In this document: positions 45,357 to 52,181 of the stretch, in pieces
Position numbering within the stretch: position 1 is the first letter of the stretch
Layout: every line of letters begins with the position of its first letter
Position numbers and translations under genes: made by a program
From: Proteobacteria bacterium UBA2363
Lineage (GTDB): Bacteria; Pseudomonadota; Gammaproteobacteria; Xanthomonadales; UBA2363
Assembly: GCA_002344355.1 (NCBI GenBank)
Contig: DDTN01000001.1
Coordinates: forward strand, 5,177-57,357
Reading direction: 5' to 3'
DNA length: 52,181 nt
Notes under the pieces: model-generated
What the model was told of the DNA's origin: nothing
The model's input: the letters and a program-made list of their open reading frames with translations, nothing else
The model's database searches: none

Positions 45357-46918
45357 TCCGCGCCCGACGTGCCCTGGCCTCGGCCCTGCTGGCGGCGGCG
45401 CCGCTGCTGTCCGCGCAAGGGCCCGACGCCGTGTTCGCCGGCGGTTTCGAGTCCTGGACCGGGCCCAGCCCAGGGCCGCTGGCCTTCCAGAACCAGGCCG
45501 CGCAGCGCATCGACCAGATGCTGGACTCGAACTACCGCTTCGATGCGCTGTTCGTCGACTTCAACAACGACGGCTGCAAGGACGCCTTCATCTTCTCGCA
45601 CGCCGACTGGGGCGCGACCAGCCGCCTGTGGCTGAACCGCTGCGACGGCACCGGCACCTTCACCTACGCGAGCAACAGCCAGGTCAACCACAACATCGCC
45701 GCCGCGAGCAACCCGCTGGCCTCCGGCTGGCTGGCCGCGCTCGACTTCGATGGCGACGGCCGCCAGGACTACTGGTCGCGCCACGGCAACGCGATGGGCG
45801 CGCGCTACCGCAACGGCAGCCAGGGCGGTTTCCTGCCCTGGTTCACCGGCAAGGAGAACGCCTGCGAGGGCTACTGCGCGTTCGCCGACATCACCGGCAG
45901 CGGCAACCTGGAGATCGTCCACAACAACCGCCGCATCGAGCACATGATGACCCGGCAGGTGCTGCGGCCCGCCAGCGGCAACGCCGCCTACCAGGTGGTC
46001 GGCGACGTCACCGGCAACGGCTGGCCGGACATCGTGCAGCCGGCCAACGGCGGCTACTGGCGCAACGACGGCGGCAACCTGACCTGGGTGGCGGTGCCGG
46101 CGTTCACCGGCGGCCGCTTCATGCAGATGCTGCTCGCCGACTTCGACAACGACGGCCACCTAGACCTGTTCCTGCTCGACGGCCAGCAGTTCTCGCCGAG
46201 CGACCGCGGCCTGCTGTTCCGCAACACCGGCAACGGCGGCTTCAGCAACGTCAGCGCCGGGTCCGGGCTGGCCAACGTCGCCAGCAGCGACTACGGCAAC
46301 ATCATCGCCGCCGACTTCGACAACGACGGCTGGCAGGACCTGCTGGTGTCCGGGGTCGGCGGCTCGGTGCGCCTGTACCGCAACAACCGCAACCTGAGCT
46401 TCACCGCCGCGACCGGCATCGACTTCGGGCAGGCCGCCGGACAGGGCCCCGGCGGATGGCAGTCGGCGGCGCCCCGTGCCGACGTCGGCGATTTCGACAA
46501 CGACGGCAAGCTCGACATCATCAAGACCCAGTTCCTCTCCAACGTCGGCCTGTTCCGCAACCTGACCGCCACCGACGGCGCGCGCTGGATGAAGGTGCGC
46601 GTGCGCGGCGGCGGCGGCAACAGCGACGGCATCGGCGCCAGCGTCCGCTGGTACCGGCCGGGGACCAACGTGCTGGTGTCGCACATGCCGGTGCTGGCCG
46701 GCGAGCAGCATCCGCAGACCCACCTGCACACCGGCCTGGGCGGCAACGCCACCATCGACCTGGAGGTTCGCTTCCCGAACGGTGGCCCGGCGCGCCGCTT
46801 CAACGGCCTGGCCAGCAACCAGGAGGTCATCGTCTACGCCAACGGTTGCCTGATCCAGCAATGGCAGCCCGGCAACGGCTGGCCGCTGCAGGCGCCGGCC
46901 GGCTGCGGCGCGCCCTGA
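45353..46918 (+). CDS. secreted FG-GAP/VCBS seven-motif propeller protein
   Basis: A 521-residue exported protein homologous to the N-terminal half of the 37554-40784 product. A signal peptide (ALASALLAAAPLLSAQ) is followed by VFAGGFESW (27-35). Seven calcium-loop motifs occur in the same order as in the fused protein: DFNNDGCKD, DFDGDGRQD, DITGSGNLE, DVTGNGWPD, DFDNDGHLD, DFDNDGWQD, DFDNDGKLD. The third and fourth loops have lost acidic residues. It closes with GCLIQQWQPGNGWPLQAPAGC, matching the fused protein at the module end. The ATG overlaps the toroid stop by four bases, so the two products are made together, probably as a complex. Confidence 0.88.
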   Translation: MIRARRALASALLAAAPLLSAQGPDAVFAGGFESWTGPSPGPLAFQNQAAQRIDQMLDSNYRFDALFVDFNNDGCKDAFIFSHADWGATSRLWLNRCDGTGTFTYASNSQVNHNIAAASNPLASGWLAALDFDGDGRQDYWSRHGNAMGARYRNGSQGGFLPWFTGKENACEGYCAFADITGSGNLEIVHNNRRIEHMMTRQVLRPASGNAAYQVVGDVTGNGWPDIVQPANGGYWRNDGGNLTWVAVPAFTGGRFMQMLLADFDNDGHLDLFLLDGQQFSPSDRGLLFRNTGNGGFSNVSAGSGLANVASSDYGNIIAADFDNDGWQDLLVSGVGGSVRLYRNNRNLSFTAATGIDFGQAAGQGPGGWQSAAPRADVGDFDNDGKLDIIKTQFLSNVGLFRNLTATDGARWMKVRVRGGGGNSDGIGASVRWYRPGTNVLVSHMPVLAGEQHPQTHLHTGLGGNATIDLEVRFPNGGPARRFNGLASNQEVIVYANGCLIQQWQPGNGWPLQAPAGCGAP

Positions 46919-47162
46919 ACCGGGACGGCGGGACGGCACGCGGCCGCAACGGAGCGGCACTGCCGGATCTCGCCCCGCCCCGCGGCAGCCGGAACGGTCC
47001 GGGCCGCGGCCCGGGGTGCCCGGGCACCGCCATGCCGATCGCCGCGGTCCCGCTGCCCGGGTGCGGCCGGCGCGCAGTTGCCGACGGTCGCCGGCCATGT
47101 CAGCCTTCGGACCGACCGGCTGCGCATGTCCGCGCGCAGACCGGCAACTTCGGAGGCCTGCC

Positions 47163-48149
47163 ATGGATGCCGCTTCGTCGCCGGCCGATGCCGACGTCGT
47201 CACCCTGACCGCCTGCCCGGCCTGCGGCGGGGGTCGCCACCGTCGCCTGGCCACGCCGGGCCGGTGGATCGGAACCGAGGTGTTCGCGCCGCTCGCCGGC
47301 CGTCTGGGCCTGGCCGGCTGCCGCGACTGCGGCCTGGTGTTCGTCAATCCGCGACCCTCGTCGACGCGCCTGGCGGCCTTCTACGCCGGCGACACCTACG
47401 ACTGCCACGACACCTCCGGATCGTCCTCGGCCGGCGCCGTCGCCGACCACCTGATGGCGATCATCGAGCGCCACCTGCCGGAAACCGCGCCGCGCCACGT
47501 GCTGGACTACGGCGCCGGGGGCGGCGGCTTCCTGCTGAGCGTGCGCGATCGCGGCTGGCAGGCGTCGGGCCTGGAGCCGGGCCGGCGTGGGCTGGCCGCC
47601 TGCCGGGCCGCCGGCCTCGACATGGTCGAGCGGCCGGAGGAGTTGCCCGACGCCCGCTTCGGCCTGGTGACCTTCCACCACGTGTTCGAGCACCTGGAAG
47701 CGCCCGGCGCCGTGCTCGACACGGTGCGGCGGGTGCTGGCGCCCGGCGGCCGTCTGTTCATCGAGGTGCCCAACGCCGCCGCATTGCGGGCGCGACTCGC
47801 GCTGCCGTGGCTGACCCGACGCTTCGCCATCGACGAGCGCTACCGTGCCTTCCCGATCCATCTGGCCTACTACAGCCGCGCCACCCTGACCCGCGTCCTG
47901 GCCGCCGCCGGCTGGGAGGTGGAACACAGCTTCACCGTCGGGATGGGGCTGGACGAGTATTTCGTCGAACCGGGCCGCGAGGCCGGCGCCATCGCACCGG
48001 CCGCTGCGGCGCCGGCCGCACCGGCGCCGGTCCGCGCCGGCAGGCGCAAGCTGCGCCACCGCGTCCGCGACGCCTTCCTGGGCCTGGGCCTGGGCGAGAA
48101 CCTCGCGGTGCTGGCCCGGCCCGTGGGCGGGCCACCGACGAATCGCTGA
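47163..48149 (+). CDS. class I SAM methyltransferase with N-terminal four-cysteine zinc motif
   Basis: A 328-residue protein. A zinc-ribbon-like start (CPACGGGRH ... CRDCGLVFVNPRPS) is followed by the methyltransferase core: VLDYGAGGGGFLLSVRDRGW (motif I), GLEPGRRGLAACRAAG, FGLVTFHHVFEHLEAPGAVL and RVLAPGGRLFIEVPN. The combination is typical of sugar C-methyltransferase-like or polysaccharide-cluster methyltransferases. An Ala/Pro-rich linker precedes a basic helix at the C-terminus. The start ATG 47163 lies 244 bases after the FG-GAP gene; that gap shows no gene or clear promoter. Confidence 0.88.
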   Translation: MDAASSPADADVVTLTACPACGGGRHRRLATPGRWIGTEVFAPLAGRLGLAGCRDCGLVFVNPRPSSTRLAAFYAGDTYDCHDTSGSSSAGAVADHLMAIIERHLPETAPRHVLDYGAGGGGFLLSVRDRGWQASGLEPGRRGLAACRAAGLDMVERPEELPDARFGLVTFHHVFEHLEAPGAVLDTVRRVLAPGGRLFIEVPNAAALRARLALPWLTRRFAIDERYRAFPIHLAYYSRATLTRVLAAAGWEVEHSFTVGMGLDEYFVEPGREAGAIAPAAAAPAAPAPVRAGRRKLRHRVRDAFLGLGLGENLAVLARPVGGPPTNR

Positions 48150-48221
48150 TCCGCGCAGGAGGTCCGGACGCTGCCGGGCCGGTTCGCCGCGCCAATCGCC
48201 GCGACCGGCGCCGGCACGGCT

Positions 48222-48241
48222 CCCCGCCGCCCGCGGCGGGG
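48222..48241. terminator. bidirectional hairpin between convergent genes
   Basis: CCCCGCCG (48222-48229) pairs perfectly with CGGCGGGG (48234-48241) around a four-base loop, midway between the methyltransferase and DUF11-protein stops. Confidence 0.5.
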
Positions 48242-48261
48242 CCGGGCGCCGGCATCGCGTC

Positions 48262-49956
48262 TCAGCGCGCGCGCTGGACCCGCACGGAGGCCGCGGCCAG
48301 CAGGCCGAACAGCACGGCCATCAGCAGCAGCCAGGGGCCGCCGCCCAGGGGCACCGGTAGCGCCGGCAGATTGATGCCGACCGGGACATCGGCGCGGCAC
48401 GGGGGCGGCGAACCGTCCGGGGCGCATTCGGCGCCGGTCTCCGGGGTCACGGTGACCACGTTCAGGATCGGATTGGGCGGATTGCTCGAGACCGTCGCCG
48501 AGATCGTGAACACCGCCTCGGCGCCTGCCGGGAAGCTGGCGACCACGACGTTGACCGCACCCGAGCCCGCCGCGACCGGACAGGCCGCGCCGGCGCAGGT
48601 CCAGGCGAACCCGGTCAGTCCGGCCGGCACCGGATCGGAGATGGTGACGTTGCCGAGCGGCAGGGTGCCGAGATTGCGCACGACCACGGTGTAGACCAGG
48701 GTGCCGCCCGGCGGCGTCGACGGCCGGTCGGCCACCTTCGACACCTGCAGCGGACCCAGGCGCGGAATGGCCACCGCCGAGGCGCCGGAGGCCGAAACCG
48801 GACCGGCGAACGTCGCCGTGCCGTTGGCGATCACCAGGTTGAGCGCCTGTCCGATCGCCGCGTCCGCGGGTCGTACCGTGTACTCCGCCGTGCACAGGGC
48901 GGTGTCCGTGGCCACCAGGGTGCCGGTGCCGTTGCCCGACCAGGGCTGGCCGCCCACCGTCGCCGGCTGGCAGGTGATCGGCGTGTCGATGCGGGTGGGA
49001 TCAGGCTCGACCAGTTCCACCGCGGTCAGCTGCTGCGCCTGGCTGTTCTTGACCGCGAAGGTGTAACGCAGGCGGTCGCCGATGCTGGCGAAACCGCTGG
49101 CATCGGCGTCGTCGAGCAACAGCGGGCTCTTGACCACGCGGATCTCGGCACTGCCGGCCAGGTTCTGCCGGAGCACCAGGTCGCCGGCCTGGACCGGGCC
49201 ACCGCCGACGTCGCTGCCGACCACCTCGACCTCGTTCAGCACCAGGCCGGCCGCGGCATCGGCCGCGGTCACCGCGTAGCTGCGCGTGCAGACCATGTCG
49301 GCAGCAACCGCCAGCGTGCTGCCCGGGCAGGCCACGACGCCCTCGAGGTCGACCAGCACCAGCGACGACAGGGCCAGCGAGCCGCCGTTGTAGAGGGTGT
49401 AGTGGTAGTCGATGCTCTCGCCGGCATCCAGGCGGCCGTCGCTGTTGGCATCGTCGTGGATGCCGCCGGCGAGCAGGACGATGATGCCCTGGTCCGGCGT
49501 GAGCACCCCGCCGCGCGGCTGCAGGCTGGCATGGCGCACCAGCGCCCGGCCGGTTCCGCTGTCCACGGCCGACAGCGCGATTCCGGCCTGGCTCGTCGCC
49601 CCCGACCCGGACCCGGTCAGCCGGCAGAGCACCGCGTCGCCGCCGGCGAGCTGGCCGGACAGCGCGAACGGCGCGCCGTCGCGGGTCTGCGGCTCGCAGT
49701 CGACCTCCAGGCCGCCGCCGGCGAACAGGCGCAGTCCGGACAGCGCCACGGTGCCCGGGTTTCCGATGCGCACCGTGGCCGCGGAGGCCGCCGGCGCCAG
49801 CCGCGCGGCCTCGATGTCCACCTGGACCGAGAGCTCGGCGGCGGCGACCGCCTTGCCGGCGGCAAGGGCCGCCAGCAGGGCCGCCAACACAGATCCGGCC
49901 ACCCGCGCCGGAGCGCCTTGCCGGTCGTCGCTGGAATGTGCAGTGCTCGAATTCAT
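48262..49956 (-). CDS. secreted DUF11-type repeat protein with C-terminal membrane anchor
   Basis: A 564-residue exported protein. ATG 49956 gives a signal peptide with hydrophobic core VAGSVLAALLAALAAG and cleavage near AVAA-AE; an ATG at 50031, two bases after the upstream stop, is an alternative. Several Ig-like DUF11 units follow, for example VSKVADRPSTPPGGTLVYTV, VVRNLGTLPLGNVTISDPVP, with FAWTCAGAACP. The C-terminus has proline (LPVPLGGG), one membrane helix (PWLLLMAVLFGLLAAASV) and Arg (RVQRAR), like exosortase-type or other tripartite sorting tails, but without a clear PEP or IPTL motif. It probably forms one operon with the larger DUF11 gene upstream. Confidence 0.8.
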   Translation of the reverse strand: MNSSTAHSSDDRQGAPARVAGSVLAALLAALAAGKAVAAAELSVQVDIEAARLAPAASAATVRIGNPGTVALSGLRLFAGGGLEVDCEPQTRDGAPFALSGQLAGGDAVLCRLTGSGSGATSQAGIALSAVDSGTGRALVRHASLQPRGGVLTPDQGIIVLLAGGIHDDANSDGRLDAGESIDYHYTLYNGGSLALSSLVLVDLEGVVACPGSTLAVAADMVCTRSYAVTAADAAAGLVLNEVEVVGSDVGGGPVQAGDLVLRQNLAGSAEIRVVKSPLLLDDADASGFASIGDRLRYTFAVKNSQAQQLTAVELVEPDPTRIDTPITCQPATVGGQPWSGNGTGTLVATDTALCTAEYTVRPADAAIGQALNLVIANGTATFAGPVSASGASAVAIPRLGPLQVSKVADRPSTPPGGTLVYTVVVRNLGTLPLGNVTISDPVPAGLTGFAWTCAGAACPVAAGSGAVNVVVASFPAGAEAVFTISATVSSNPPNPILNVVTVTPETGAECAPDGSPPPCRADVPVGINLPALPVPLGGGPWLLLMAVLFGLLAAASVRVQRAR

Positions 49957-50033
49957 TTCCGAAGTCTCCCGGGCATCCCGGTGATCCCGGGTTGCAGGTG
50001 CATGGTTGCCGACCGCCGTCGTGTTGTCCATGG

Positions 50034-52181
50034 TCAGCGGAACCCGGTGAACACGGCGGTGCTGGTCGAGCTCACCACCTGGCCCCCCGGGCCGCTGCCC
50101 GACGCCGTGGCGGTGTTGACCACGCGGCGTTCGGCGACGTCCTGGGCGGTCAGCAGGTAGCTGGCCGCGCAGTTCAGCGAGTCGCCCGGCACCAGGTCGC
50201 CCAGCCCGAACGGCTCGAAGCGGTCGCGGAACAGCTCGTCGCCGCGCAGCACGGTGATCGGGTGGCCGAGCGCCGTCAGCGGGCTGCAGGTCAGGTCGGT
50301 GACGCGCGGATCGAGCAGGGAGATCGCGGTCAGGTTGCTGTTGCCGGTGTTGCTGACCACGAAGTCGTAGAACAGCACGTCGCCGGCATCGCCGTACCCG
50401 TTGCCGTTGTTGTCGATGCCCAGCTCCACGGTCTTCACCAGGGTGATCGCCGTCCCATTGGCGCTGATCGGCGCACAGGCGGCGGATTCGACGGCGAAGG
50501 TGCCCGTGATGTTGGCGCGGTTGAACAGACCGTTGCCCGGCTGCCCGGTGCACTGGCCGTTCTGGACGCCGCCGGCCAGCACCGCGACGGGCACCGTCAG
50601 CGAGTAGCCATGCACCTCGCCCGCGCCGATCGCCACGCTGCTCGCGGAGATCTGCACCGTGACGCCGTTGGCGGGCGGGAACTGGCCGCCCGGCAGGGCG
50701 CCGTTGACCACGCCCACGGTGCTCTGCACCCGTGCGTTGCCGGTGTAGACCAGGCCGTTCGCGGTGTGGTCCAGCGTGTCGGTCAGCGTGTACACCGCCG
50801 GCGAGCCTCCCAGGTTGCGCACCTCGATCAGGTAGCGCACCAGGTACATGTTCGGCCCGGTGGTCGCCACCGACTGCACGCTCTTGACCAGGTCGAGGCT
50901 GATGGTCGGCACCACCGCGCACTGCGGCAGGGTCGGCTGGCTCTGGCAGTCCACCGGCGGCTGGTCGTTCAGGGCGACCACGTTGGCGATGCGCAGCACG
51001 CCCGCCGGGATCGGATCGACCACCTGGACCTGGAAGGTCGCGGTGACCACGCCCGGCGAACCGCCAGCAGCCGCCGGGACATCGACCAGCGTGTCGCACG
51101 GCGTGCCGCCGGCCGAGCCGGCCGCGCATGTCCAGGTCGGCGTACCGCCCACGAAGGTGGTGTTCTGCGGCACCCACTCGTTGATCAGGGTGTTCTGCGC
51201 CGCGGCGCCGCCTTCGTTGCGCACCGTGATGGTGTAGGTGAGCACCTCACCCGGCTGGGCGATGCCGTCGGGGATGATGCTCTCGCCGGTGACCGCCTTG
51301 CTGACCGACAGCGCAGGCGCGGTCGGCAGGGTGGCGCAACCGGCCGGCTGCGGCACCGCCGTGCAGTCGGGCGGCGGCAGGCCGGTCTCGTGGGCCAGGT
51401 TGGTGATCGTGCCGACGTTGGCCGGAATCGGGTCGACGACCGTCGCGAGCACCGTCAGCACCAGGCTGCCGTTGCCCGGCACGGTCAGGCCGCTCCAGGT
51501 CACAACGCCGCCGGCATGGCTGCCGCCGTTGTCGGCACTGACGAAGCTGGTGTTGCCGTCGAGCACATCGGTCACCGCCACGCCCGTGGCCGGCTGCACG
51601 CTGCTGTTGGCCAGCGTGATGGTGTAGGTCAGCAGCTCGCCGGGCTGCGCCAGGCCGTCGCCGCTGGCGTCGGAAACCGACTTGGACAGCGCGACCTGGG
51701 GCTGCGGCACCGGTGTCGTCACCGTGTCGGTGACCGGGCCGACCAGGGCGTTGCCCGGATCGCGGCCCTCGGCGCTGGCCGTGTTGACGATCTGCCCCGC
51801 GTTCACGTCGGTCTGCTGCACCACGTAGGTGCCTGTGAGCACGCAGGTGCCGGCAGGCGCCACGCTCGGACAGGTGATCGAGTCCGGGGTCAGCATCGGG
51901 TCCGACACGACGACGTTGGTCAGCGTGACGTCGCCGGTATTGGTCGCCGTGACCACGTAGGTCAGTGTCTGGCCCAGCGTCGGGCTGCCGGTCGGCTGCG
52001 ACTTGACGATCGAGAGGGCAGGCTTCTGCTGGATCGGGGTGGTCACCGTCGAGGTGACCGGGCCGACCGGGCCGGACGGACCGGTGCCCTCGGCGCTGCC
52101 GGTATTCACGATCTGGCCGGCATCGGCGTCGGACTGCTGGACCACATAGGTGCCGGTCAGCACGCAGGTGCCGGCCGGGGC
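50034..52181 (-). CDS. large DUF11-repeat surface protein, 5' end outside window
   Basis: Open at the right edge; 715 residues are visible. At least five DUF11/Ig-like units are seen, each with the pattern xVSKxV/xxVKSQPTG...PGExLTYTIT...N...V...D. Examples are ALSIVKSQPTGSPTLGQTLT, ALSKSVSDASGDGLAQPGEL, ALSVSKAVTGESIIPDGIAQ and LDLVKSVQSVATTGPNMYLV. The first two visible units are nearly identical in protein and DNA. A segment near the C-terminus, LRGDELFRDRFEPFGLGDL, interrupts a DUF11 unit and resembles the VFxGGFE motif of the toroid and FG-GAP proteins. The C-terminus has no membrane anchor. It is likely a secreted or surface adhesin-type protein. Confidence 0.85.
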   Translation of the reverse strand, partial: APAGTCVLTGTYVVQQSDADAGQIVNTGSAEGTGPSGPVGPVTSTVTTPIQQKPALSIVKSQPTGSPTLGQTLTYVVTATNTGDVTLTNVVVSDPMLTPDSITCPSVAPAGTCVLTGTYVVQQTDVNAGQIVNTASAEGRDPGNALVGPVTDTVTTPVPQPQVALSKSVSDASGDGLAQPGELLTYTITLANSSVQPATGVAVTDVLDGNTSFVSADNGGSHAGGVVTWSGLTVPGNGSLVLTVLATVVDPIPANVGTITNLAHETGLPPPDCTAVPQPAGCATLPTAPALSVSKAVTGESIIPDGIAQPGEVLTYTITVRNEGGAAAQNTLINEWVPQNTTFVGGTPTWTCAAGSAGGTPCDTLVDVPAAAGGSPGVVTATFQVQVVDPIPAGVLRIANVVALNDQPPVDCQSQPTLPQCAVVPTISLDLVKSVQSVATTGPNMYLVRYLIEVRNLGGSPAVYTLTDTLDHTANGLVYTGNARVQSTVGVVNGALPGGQFPPANGVTVQISASSVAIGAGEVHGYSLTVPVAVLAGGVQNGQCTGQPGNGLFNRANITGTFAVESAACAPISANGTAITLVKTVELGIDNNGNGYGDAGDVLFYDFVVSNTGNSNLTAISLLDPRVTDLTCSPLTALGHPITVLRGDELFRDRFEPFGLGDLVPGDSLNCAASYLLTAQDVAERRVVNTATASGSGPGGQVVSSTSTAVFTGFR
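51765..51860 (-). repeat. DUF11-encoding DNA repeat, unit a
   Basis: These 96 bases align without gaps to 52086-52181 and encode PAGTCVLTGTYVVQQTDVNA plus GQIVNTASAEG. The unit spacing is 321 bases (107 codons), one DUF11 domain. Confidence 0.8.
52086..52181 (-). repeat. DUF11-encoding DNA repeat, unit b (reaches window edge)
   Basis: Second copy of the unit at 51765-51860, encoding PAGTCVLTGTYVVQQSDADA plus GQIVNTGSAEG. More copies probably follow outside the window. Confidence 0.8.

Noticed and set aside
48262..48360. Classic PEP-CTERM or IPTL-CTERM tail
   Set aside because: There is Pro, a membrane helix and Arg, but no PEP or IPTL signature, so only a general anchor is claimed.
49736..50031. 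ATG 50031 as start of the smaller DUF11 protein
   Set aside because: It would put 25 polar residues before the signal peptide. ATG 49956 gives a more normal export signal, though 50031 cannot be excluded.

Overview
The window is very G+C-rich (about 70% by eye) and almost fully coding. Gene content and order point to a gammaproteobacterium of the Lysobacterales (Xanthomonadales). Pointers are the def-fmt-rsmB-DUF4390-ntrY block, zapA-6S RNA-ygfA followed by an EVE-domain gene and rpiA, a pepP next to a UPF0149 gene, and CRP/Clp-type operators (GTGA-N6-TCAC). The genus cannot be named from sequence alone. There is no rRNA, tRNA, CRISPR array or phage.

Layout. 1-6100: rpoD (cut by the left edge), dtd, an AlkX/YcaQ-type DNA glycosylase, an odd secreted protein joining a secretin-like STN domain to MORN repeats, and an LpxL-type acyltransferase. 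6129-6428: a 282-bp MITE-like element with perfect 23-bp terminal inverted repeats and a 9-bp target duplication. 6525-16743: an ntrY/ntrX two-component system split by a secreted S9 peptidase and a GT-B glycosyltransferase, then DUF4390, rsmB, fmt and def. 16778-20800: sirtuin, a second copy of the repeat with a heptamer array, rpiA, EVE protein, ygfA, 6S RNA, zapA and a ZapB-like gene. 20829-26500: a GGDEF-EAL protein with an arginine-rich upstream ORF, UPF0149, pepP, an unknown gene and pepQ. 26628-28792: btuB behind a cobalamin riboswitch.

28912-48149 is an exopolysaccharide region of the exosortase-A (XrtA) type. It has UDP-sugar dehydrogenase and epimerase genes, an export lipoprotein, a Wzz-like chain-length protein, a tyrosine-kinase-like ATPase lacking the Walker A lysine, an outer-membrane barrel protein, galE, two methyltransferases, a GT4 glycosyltransferase and the exosortase-associated PLP decarboxylase. 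No exosortase gene is present. Embedded here is the most unusual part. Two module types, a seven-motif FG-GAP propeller and a RIFT-barrel/alpha-alpha-toroid (polysaccharide-lyase-like), occur fused in one 1076-residue protein (37554-40784). They occur again as two separate genes in reversed order, overlapping by 4 nt (43710-46918). The split pair has a promoter that looks like a textbook class II CRP/Clp promoter, and a perfect TGTGA-N6-TCACA site precedes the export gene. This suggests co-regulation of polysaccharide export and secreted polysaccharide-active proteins, probably linked to c-di-GMP because Clp of this order is a c-di-GMP effector.

48262-52181 holds two secreted DUF11-type repeat proteins, the second running off the right edge.
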